Below are positions 1 through 5,222 of a stretch of 6,049 nt of DNA, one piece after another (position 1 is the first letter of the stretch; the number at the start of each line of letters is the position of its first letter). This DNA is from an uncultured Verrucomicrobium sp. (GTDB taxonomy: Bacteria; Verrucomicrobiota; Verrucomicrobiia; Methylacidiphilales; GAS474): assembly GCA_903889845.1 (NCBI GenBank), contig CAISZB010000431.1, positions 1 through 6,049 on the forward strand, in the 5' to 3' direction. Both the position numbers and the translations under genes were made by a program. The notes below the pieces were generated by a model. It worked only from the letters and a program-made list of their open reading frames with translations. It ran no database searches and was not told where the DNA came from.

Positions 1-25
1 CTTCCCCTCCAATGTCCCCAACGGG

Positions 26-69
26 GTGTCACACTATTGGACCGCCACGTGTCTCAGTTTTGGACCGCC
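26..69. repeat. Two 21-bp direct repeats resembling an insertion-sequence end
   Basis: Two copies of a 21-bp unit lie at 26-46 and 49-69, 23 bp apart, and match at 18 of 21 positions. Both share the start GTGTC and the end TGGACCGCC. Read on the minus strand they give GGCGGTCCAA followed by a GTGACA- or GAGACA-like end. Repeated 'ggtccaa...tgaca' units with a terminal 5'-TGT are typical of the ends of IS21- and some IS481-like elements, where they are transposase-binding sites. If 27 (TGT) is the outer edge, the element would extend to the right, but no intact transposase lies there, so this would be a solo or decayed end. Family assignment is from memory of the end pattern and is tentative. 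Confidence 0.45.
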
Positions 70-468
70 CTACGCACACAAAGACAAATCACTGGTCGGA
101 ACGGGCTTCTCCGAAAAGAACTTAAGGTTCAACGCCCCACCTCCTCCGGCCCGGCTTTCCAAACTGCAACGCACCGACCCCTTTTCCGATTTGGAGGATT
201 CGCCTTCATTTGGAATCGCCAATCGCGCGGACAGATTCGCCAAATCGCGCTGCACGACGCTCAATTTAAAGGAGTCGACCCGTATCAGGCCGTCCCGATC
301 GACCGAGCACAAGGGTGTCTCCGCCATAAGCCCGCTCACGGAGACGATCGTCAGCAAGACCGCCAAAGATAACCTCCTGACGAATGGATTCGGAGATTTC
401 AGCCACTTCCTCTCCACAACCTTGGAAACTGCCTCTTGATGCATACGATAAGTCGCGCCCGTTCTCAT
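70..468 (-). pseudogene. Unrecognised reading frame, possibly the shifted 3' part of a broken gene
   Basis: This 132-codon minus-strand frame overlaps the frame at 266-574 by about 200 bp and is one base out of phase with it. Its N-terminal part has a hydrophobic stretch (LAVLLTIVSVSGLMA) that could be read as a signal peptide, but it has no convincing ribosome-binding site. The C-terminal part, roughly 70-300, is a plain charged sequence ending in FFSEKPVPTSDLSLCA, and its TAG stop abuts the IS-end-like repeats. Two readings are possible. It may be the continuation of the 266-574 gene after a frameshift, or its last 30 or so codons may be a transposase remnant of the element whose end lies at 26-69. 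I do not recognise the protein. Confidence 0.25.
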
Positions 469-574
469 TGCAGGAAAGAGACGTCAGGCAAACGCTCCCA
501 TCCTCCCCTGCGATTTGACGGCGGACAATCCCGCCGCGACTCATCACGTTGAGTGCGAAAATCAGCAAAACCAC
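266..574 (-). CDS. Hypothetical small protein with hydrophobic N-terminus
   Basis: This is a 102-codon frame on the minus strand. It begins at a GTG (574) preceded by a strong Shine-Dalgarno sequence, GGGAGG at 580-585, which leaves 5 bases between GGAGG and the start. That is the main reason to believe it is, or was, translated. The first 10 or so residues are hydrophobic (VVLLIFALNVM), followed by basic residues, so it could be a membrane-anchored or secreted protein. The middle contains EEVAEISESIRQEV, a likely helix. It ends at a TAA (266) inside the other minus-strand frame, so it may be truncated by a frameshift. It lies downstream of the tRNA gene on the same strand. I do not recognise a family, and no function is proposed. 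Confidence 0.35.
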   Translation of the reverse strand: MVLLIFALNVMSRGGIVRRQIAGEDGSVCLTSLSCNENGRDLSYASRGSFQGCGEEVAEISESIRQEVIFGGLADDRLRERAYGGDTLVLGRSGRPDTGRLL

Positions 575-704
575 TCAGACCTCCCATTCTATCAGGGATA
601 GATGGATTTTTAGCGGCGTGCAATCGGCAGACAATTCAGCCCTATTCTTAAGCAGTCAAAAGAGGTCGAGAGGGTTTTCAGCAAGAAAACCGAAAAGCTT
701 AAGC
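575..704. other. Non-coding spacer with a perfect 7-bp hairpin
   Basis: I find no convincing gene between the small hypothetical frame and the tRNA hairpin. The stretch holds a perfect 7-bp inverted repeat, GGTTTTC at 673-679 and GAAAACC at 685-691, with a 5-base loop. No clear U-tract follows it on either strand, so I do not call it a terminator by itself. Minus-strand sequences such as TTGTCT and TAAAAA, about 16 bp apart, could make a weak promoter for the small frame starting at 574. Confidence 0.35.
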
Positions 705-734
705 CCTTCACCCCCAACTCCATCAGAGTGAAGG
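705..734 (-). terminator. Possible terminator after tRNA-Lys
   Basis: Read on the minus strand, CCTTCACTC (734-726) can pair with GGGTGAAGG (713-705). This gives a 9-bp stem with one G-T wobble around a 12-base loop, and it starts 2 bases beyond the encoded CCA of the tRNA. The following sequence GCTTAAGCTTTTCGGTTTTC is T-rich but has no clean T-run. It may end tRNA transcription or mark a processing site. Confidence 0.45.
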
Positions 735-736
735 AG

Positions 737-811
<75 letters not shown>

Positions 812-823
812 GATAGCGAGGGG

Positions 824-930
824 GTGGCATTTTTATAGACCCGTCCCTCTTGGCGCAACTAAAAAATTTCCACTTCCCTTATTAAAACGGCGGGAGCAGA
901 AACAGGGAGCCGATCGGGACAAAATGCCAC
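824..930. repeat. Spaced 10-bp perfect inverted repeat between tRNA-Lys and modA
   Basis: GTGGCATTTT at 824-833 is the exact reverse complement of AAAATGCCAC at 921-930, with 87 bp between the arms. The left arm touches the -10-like box of the tRNA, and the right arm is 45 bp before the modA ATG. It could be a pair of operator half-regions or a chance match. It does not resemble the E. coli ModE box as I know it. Confidence 0.5.
832..858 (-). promoter_or_regulatory. Possible promoter of tRNA-Lys
   Basis: On the minus strand a -10-like TATAAA (837-832) lies 20 bp before the tRNA 5' end. A -35-like TTGCGC (858-853) precedes it with a 15-bp spacer, shorter than the usual 17. The position suits a tRNA promoter with a short leader. 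The assignment rests on the -10 match. Confidence 0.35.
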
Positions 931-975
931 ACACGCAGAAAGCCCTCGGAGCACGGTAGCTGCTTGATCAGCAGG

Positions 976-1743
976 ATGAAAATCCCCTCCCTCCTGAAAC
1001 TCTGCCTGGCGCTTGCGCTGGGTCTCCTCGCACCCCTCGCCTTGCAAGCCGCCCAGGTCACGGTCTTCGCCGCCGCCAGCCTCACTGAAAGCCTCCAGGA
1101 AATCGCGGCGACGTACCAGAAGGCGACCGGAGACACCCTCGTCTTCAATTTCGGCGCCTCGGGCCTCCTGGCGAAGCAGATCGAGGAAGGCGCCCCCGCC
1201 GACCTCTTCTTCTCCGCCGACACGAAGTCCCTGGTGCAGCTCCGGGCGAAGAATCTGGTGGGCGAAGGCGTCTACCTGCTGGAGAACACGCTGGTCGTCG
1301 TCGAGCCGAAGGAAAAGCCCCTCCCCCTCGCCTCCGTCTCCGATCTGGCCTCGGACTCCTTCAAGAAGATCGCCCTCGGCGAACCCGGCACCGTTCCCGC
1401 CGGGACCTACGCGAAGAATTACCTGACGCAGAAGAACCTCTGGGCTGCCGTGTCGCCGAAGGTCGTGCCCTGCGCCAACGTCCGCGCCGTCCTCGCCGCG
1501 GTCGAGACGGGGAACGTCGATGCCGGCATCGTCTACCGGACCGACGCCGCGGTTTCCAAGACGGCTCGGATCGCCATCGAAATCCCCGCAGCCGAAGGCC
1601 CCCACATCGTCTACCCCGCCGCCGTCCTCACCGCAGCGAAGAACGCCCAGGCGGCCCAGAAGTTCCTGGCCTACCTCGGCGGCAAGGAAGCCTCGGCGGT
1701 CTTCGTCCGGCACGGGTTCCTCCTGCCGAAGGCGGGAAAGTAA
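976..1743 (+). CDS. modA: Molybdate ABC transporter, periplasmic molybdate-binding protein
   Basis: ModA captures molybdate (and usually tungstate) in the periplasm and passes it to the ModB permease and ModC ATPase for molybdenum cofactor synthesis. From the ATG at 976 the product has 255 residues, the usual ModA length. Residues 1-26 form a typical Sec signal peptide (basic start, long Leu/Ala core, cleavage near ALQA-A). The mature part opens with VTVFAAASLTESL, followed by GASGLLAKQIEEGAPADLFFSAD, both ModA hallmarks. By alignment in memory with E. coli ModA, the oxyanion ligands correspond to Ser35, Ser62, Ala142 (in VPAGTYAK), Val169 and Tyr187 (in GIVYRTDA). A TTG start at 964 in the same frame has a GGAG 12 bases upstream and would add four residues. 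I prefer the ATG because it begins the signal peptide cleanly. No modB or modC follows; the gene converges on the xerC-like gene 8 bp away. Confidence 0.95.
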   Translation: MKIPSLLKLCLALALGLLAPLALQAAQVTVFAAASLTESLQEIAATYQKATGDTLVFNFGASGLLAKQIEEGAPADLFFSADTKSLVQLRAKNLVGEGVYLLENTLVVVEPKEKPLPLASVSDLASDSFKKIALGEPGTVPAGTYAKNYLTQKNLWAAVSPKVVPCANVRAVLAAVETGNVDAGIVYRTDAAVSKTARIAIEIPAAEGPHIVYPAAVLTAAKNAQAAQKFLAYLGGKEASAVFVRHGFLLPKAGK

Positions 1744-1751
1744 GTCGAGAG

Positions 1752-2729
1752 CTACGCCCGGGGATGGGCCTCGCGGTAGGCCTTCTTCAACCGCTCCGTC
1801 GAGACCGAGGTGTAGATCTGCGTCGTCGTCACCTGGGCGTGGCCCAGGAGTTCCTGCACGCTGCGCAGATCGGCACCGTGGTCCAGGAGGTGGGTGGCGA
1901 AGGTGTGGCGCAACTTATGCGGGGTCAGCTTCGGGTCGAGGCCCGCGATCATCAGATATTCCTTGAGGGCCAGCTGGATCGCCCGCGGCGTCAGGGAGGC
2001 ACCCCGGGCGGAAAGAAAGAGACGGGGGTGGGTCTCCTCAGGAAAGGGCCGGAGCCGGAGGTAGCGCTGCAGCGCCTCGGACGCCAGCTCCCCGATGGGG
2101 CACAGCCGCTCCTTCCGCCCCTTGCCGATCACGCGGACCAGGCCCTGCACCCGGTCCAGGTGGCGCAGGTCGAGCGCCGCCAGCTCCCCGATGCGGAGCC
2201 CCGCGCCGTAGAAGAGTTCCAGCCACGCCGTGTCCCGCGCCTCCTGCCACTCCTCCCAGGGACACCCCCGCTTTTTCTTCCCCGTGCTCCCCTGCAACGC
2301 CAGCCATTTCCGCCGGGGCGCGGCCAGCAACTGGGCGATCTGTTCCGGCGTCAGGAAGAGAGGCAGGCGCCGGGGAAGCCGGGGCAGCGGAATCCCCTTC
2401 GCCGGGTTTTCCGCCACCTTCCGTTCCCGTTGCGCCCAGGTGAAGAAGGAGCGGAGGGCGGCGAACCGGAGCCGGATCGAGGAAGGCCGATGCTTCCCGT
2501 CCCGCGTCAGGCGATAGAGCCAGGCCCGGCACGCCTCCGGCCCCACCTTCGTCCAGTCGAAGGCGGCCTGAGGCCGGCTGGCCTGGACACCTTGTTGAAA
2601 CTCCCGGAGGACCTGCTCGTAATTCCGAACCGTATTCGGCGAGGCGTTCTTGACATCGGCCAGGTACGCCAGGAACTGCGCCGTCAGGGGATCCCTCTCC
2701 CCTCCTCCCGCCGGGCCCTCCTTTTTCAC
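1752..2729 (-). CDS. xerC: Tyrosine recombinase of the XerC/XerD family
   Basis: The family cuts and rejoins DNA through a phosphotyrosine link; XerC and XerD resolve chromosome dimers at dif. The 325-residue product has an N-terminal SAM-like core-binding domain (about 12-105) and a C-terminal catalytic domain (about 120-320). All catalytic residues are visible: Arg179 (GAGLRIGE), Lys203 (GKGRKER), His271 and Arg274 (HKLRHTFATH), His297 (LLGHAQ) and Tyr306 (TTTQIYTS). The LTPHKLRH stretch and the ending EAHPRA resemble XerC more than XerD. Compared with E. coli XerC there is an insertion of about 20 residues, rich in Lys, Arg and Trp, around 139-166, just before the first catalytic Arg. The start is GTG, whose GTGA overlaps the exosortase stop, so translation is probably coupled. 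It is the last gene of the minus-strand operon. It could be the housekeeping XerC or a dedicated recombinase; the sequence here does not decide. Confidence 0.9.
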   Translation of the reverse strand: MKKEGPAGGGERDPLTAQFLAYLADVKNASPNTVRNYEQVLREFQQGVQASRPQAAFDWTKVGPEACRAWLYRLTRDGKHRPSSIRLRFAALRSFFTWAQRERKVAENPAKGIPLPRLPRRLPLFLTPEQIAQLLAAPRRKWLALQGSTGKKKRGCPWEEWQEARDTAWLELFYGAGLRIGELAALDLRHLDRVQGLVRVIGKGRKERLCPIGELASEALQRYLRLRPFPEETHPRLFLSARGASLTPRAIQLALKEYLMIAGLDPKLTPHKLRHTFATHLLDHGADLRSVQELLGHAQVTTTQIYTSVSTERLKKAYREAHPRA

Positions 2730-3667
2730 TCGGGCGACTTCCCCTGCAGCATCCGCGCCCCCATCACCAAGCCCCCCAACGCCACGCCGTAAACCAGGAA
2801 GCCGACCCCCTCATGGAACGCCGAAGGCGACTCCAGCGTTCCGATCGCGAAAGAATTCCCCCCCATAAGCACCCCGAAGACCAGCAGGACAATTCGCACC
2901 ACATTCCCCACCAAGGCCAAGGGGACCGCCAGCGCCACCAGCGCCCCCCGCCGCCATCCGTCCGCCAGCGTGAAATAACCGTAAAGCGCCGACATCATCA
3001 ACAACGCAAAAAGAGAGCGGATACCGCTGCACGGATCGGCCACATCGATGCTGAACAGCGCCCCCTGCGGCAGTCCCTGGAACGGCTTCGCCGAGGAGAC
3101 AATCGCCGTCCCCACCTGATCATTCGCCAACCCCATCACCGACAACACCGCATGCGCCACCCCGGTCATCACCATCCGCAGCGGGAACGCGATCATGTTG
3201 TCCAGGAACGGCATCGGATAGGCGAAGAGCAGGAAGAGCCAGGGGAAGAACACCCGACGGAACGCCGTGACCCCCAGGAAGCCGAGGACCAGCGCCCCGA
3301 TGAAAAGCTGAAGCGAAAGGAACCCCACATAGGAAATCCCGACGACATACCCCAGCCAATAAAACACCACTGCCGCCCCCAGCATCGGCAACCACACCCC
3401 ATACCGGGCGGGTTCCGGGGCAAACCCCTTCCACGCTTCCCGCTGCGACCAGATCATCCAACCGACAATCGCCGGAACGAAGAGGCAATACCGCCACTCC
3501 CCCTGATCGACCCACCAGATCCCGAACCACAAATTGTGCAGAACGACATCCCGATCGACCCCGTATCCCGACATGTAAGGAAAAACCGCATAGATCCCCA
3601 GGAACGTCCCCGCCAACAACAAGGCGACCAGCAGAGGGATACCCTTCAAAGCCTGTTCCATTTTCAT
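2726..3667 (-). CDS. Exosortase (EpsH/Xrt family) membrane cysteine transpeptidase
   Basis: Exosortases are polytopic inner-membrane enzymes thought to cut a C-terminal sorting tag (PEP-CTERM or related) from exported proteins and attach them to the surface or an extracellular polymer. The 313-residue product has about eight hydrophobic segments. The family signature is complete: Cys213 in DPCSGIRS, Arg258 in GNVVRI, and His285 in AFHEGVG. The preceding YPMPFLDNMIAFPLR (150-164) matches the usual Pro-rich segment before the catalytic loop. The ATG at 3667 overlaps the upstream wzy-like stop as ATGA, and its own stop overlaps the recombinase start as GTGA. No EpsI-type partner and no CTERM-tagged protein is seen in the window. 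I cannot assign the subfamily (XrtA, XrtC and so on) by eye. Confidence 0.9.
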   Translation of the reverse strand: MKMEQALKGIPLLVALLLAGTFLGIYAVFPYMSGYGVDRDVVLHNLWFGIWWVDQGEWRYCLFVPAIVGWMIWSQREAWKGFAPEPARYGVWLPMLGAAVVFYWLGYVVGISYVGFLSLQLFIGALVLGFLGVTAFRRVFFPWLFLLFAYPMPFLDNMIAFPLRMVMTGVAHAVLSVMGLANDQVGTAIVSSAKPFQGLPQGALFSIDVADPCSGIRSLFALLMMSALYGYFTLADGWRRGALVALAVPLALVGNVVRIVLLVFGVLMGGNSFAIGTLESPSAFHEGVGFLVYGVALGGLVMGARMLQGKSPE

Positions 3668-5148
3668 GTCGCGTCCTCCACGGTCTTGAACTCCGCCGCT
3701 CGATCCTGGAGGTAAGCCGCCGTCAACGCCACCACCATCAACTCATACGACGGGAAACTCCCCTCCCAGTAGCCAAAGACGATCCATGTCGTTACCAGAT
3801 AACAGGTCAGAAAGACAAGCGACCGTCCGAACGGCGTCTGCTCCGCGATGGGATACAGATTCCAGATCCGCTTCAATTGGTGTCCGAAGAGCGCGATATA
3901 AAACAAAAGCGTCACCAAACCCGTTCCTGCCAGGACCGTCCATAATCCGCTTTCATACGCGCCCGTGTCGGCCGAGGCCGCTATCGCCAACTCGAAGCTG
4001 ACTTTTAGATCGGGCTCCTTCTGAAACGATTCGTCAAAGGGCCGGAGACCGGTGCCAAAAAGAAATTGGGGTATGTTTTGTGTCCACCGCTGGAAGCCGG
4101 CCCGCTGTATCCTCTTATGGAAGTCATTGGTGCTCATATCCCCCTCAAGGCTCTTTTTCACCTCAGCCAAGGAAGTTCCAGAAATCCCCTTCGAATAAAG
4201 AACCAGGATGGAAGAAGTGCGCTGAATTCTGGAATCAAAGCCATCCAGCATCTCAGGCTTCAGATTCACAAGACAGAGAAAACCAAAAAAGGCGGCGCCT
4301 ACCACCCAAAGAATGACGCTCCTTCGGGAAAAAAGGGAGAAAAAGACCAACGCCACGAAAAAGAAAATCAAGGCCGATCTACTCGCTCCCATCATCAATG
4401 CAGCCCACCCTGCGATAAACAGACCCGCCTGAAACATCGAGTGCAGCCATCCCTTCTTGTAAAAAGAAAAAGCCATCGCCGTTGTTGCCAGCCCCAACCC
4501 CGACGCCCGCAAATCGACGCTTCCATCTGGCCCCGAGCCCGGCAAAACCAGATTCAATCCGGGCACATAAGTGAAGTTGGGATAAAAGAAGGCAACGACC
4601 CCGAGGACAAGTCGGGCGAAATAGGTAAATTCCAAAACATAAAACCCAGTCGGGATCAAACGGCTCTCCCCGTAAAAATAGAAGAGCAGCATAAAAAATG
4701 GAGCCCACGCCTCACGCAGATAGACCCGGCAAATCGACCCGATACTCCGCCAGCTCCCCCCCCCGTAATGGACACAGGTCATTGCCGCATGAAAAGCGAT
4801 GAAAATCAGAAAAAACACCAGGACACGAGGAAACACGCGCTGTCCCGTCGGCTGCCCCGTCCGCAACGCGACCAAGGGAATCACCGCCAACAAGGCCAGA
4901 AAGAACCCGACCTCGTAGGGATAGACCTTGAATCCGAAATAGAAAGTCCCCCCGATTCCCATCCCGAAAAACAAGGGCCACCACCAGCGGGCACCGCCGA
5001 AGGCAATCCACGCCACGACGATTCCGGTCGTTAACATCGTGGAAAACGTCGCCAGCCCCCCATCGGCGATTTTGACAGCCACATAGAAGGCCAACACCAC
5101 GCTCAGAGCACAAATGCACCAGGCCCGGATTTGCGTTAAGGTGATCAT
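3664..5148 (-). CDS. Wzy/O-antigen ligase-type polysaccharide polymerase, membrane protein
   Basis: Proteins of this class polymerise or ligate lipid-linked glycans on the periplasmic face of the inner membrane. From the ATG at 5148 the product has 494 residues with about 11-12 hydrophobic segments. The family cues are MMGASRSALIFFF (252-264), the small-residue/Ser-Arg helix typical of the Wzy_C (O-antigen ligase) domain, and a large extracytoplasmic loop at about 295-405. That loop contains HKRIQRAGFQRWTQNIPQFL and FGTGLRP, the usual Arg/Trp helix and glycine-rich turn. An in-frame TTG at 5193 would add 15 polar residues, but the ATG has AAGG about 10 bases upstream and begins just before the first membrane helix, so I choose it. 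A nine-G tract encodes Gly129-131. Base composition is visibly lower in GC around 4100-4450 than in modA or xerC. It lies between the GT9 and exosortase genes. Polymerase versus ligase cannot be told apart by sequence reading. Confidence 0.82.
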   Translation of the reverse strand: MITLTQIRAWCICALSVVLAFYVAVKIADGGLATFSTMLTTGIVVAWIAFGGARWWWPLFFGMGIGGTFYFGFKVYPYEVGFFLALLAVIPLVALRTGQPTGQRVFPRVLVFFLIFIAFHAAMTCVHYGGGSWRSIGSICRVYLREAWAPFFMLLFYFYGESRLIPTGFYVLEFTYFARLVLGVVAFFYPNFTYVPGLNLVLPGSGPDGSVDLRASGLGLATTAMAFSFYKKGWLHSMFQAGLFIAGWAALMMGASRSALIFFFVALVFFSLFSRRSVILWVVGAAFFGFLCLVNLKPEMLDGFDSRIQRTSSILVLYSKGISGTSLAEVKKSLEGDMSTNDFHKRIQRAGFQRWTQNIPQFLFGTGLRPFDESFQKEPDLKVSFELAIAASADTGAYESGLWTVLAGTGLVTLLFYIALFGHQLKRIWNLYPIAEQTPFGRSLVFLTCYLVTTWIVFGYWEGSFPSYELMVVALTAAYLQDRAAEFKTVEDAT

Positions 5149-5222
5149 GACGCTCTTACCTTCATTCTCCACGCCTTCCCTAGGCTTTGACAAGAAAGAC
5201 CACCATTCCCATGTTTACGCTT
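5149..5222 (-). other. Spacer between the GT9 and wzy-like genes
   Basis: This 74-bp gap has no terminator-like hairpin, so the two genes are probably cotranscribed. It contains an AAGG ribosome-binding site for the ATG at 5148. It also holds a 10-codon frame, ATG at 5212 to TAG at 5180 (MGMVVFLVKA), which has no clear ribosome-binding site. Confidence 0.4.

Noticed and set aside
26..439. Plus-strand frame of 137 codons at the left edge
   Set aside because: It runs through the IS-like repeats, has no clear ribosome-binding site and no protein-like pattern.
812..975. Molybdenum cofactor riboswitch or ModE box upstream of modA
   Set aside because: I looked for the paired Moco RNA elements and for a TATAT-type ModE palindrome and found neither.
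859..1713. Long minus-strand frame of 284 codons opposite modA
   Set aside because: It is the antisense shadow of a clear modA in GC-rich DNA. Its Gly/Asp/Arg-rich product has no family features.
1744..1751. Bidirectional terminator between modA and the recombinase gene
   Set aside because: The gap is 8 bp, and no hairpin with a T-run is visible in the adjoining gene ends.
1764..2792. Plus-strand frame of 342 codons opposite the recombinase
   Set aside because: It is an Arg/Pro/Gly/Gln-rich shadow of a gene with all its catalytic residues intact on the other strand.
2813..3715. Plus-strand frame of 300 codons opposite the exosortase
   Set aside because: Its composition is dominated by Arg, His, Gln and Pro, as expected opposite a membrane protein.
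4066..5034. Plus-strand frame of 322 codons opposite the wzy-like gene
   Set aside because: It is a low-complexity polar shadow of a membrane protein, with no recognisable domain.
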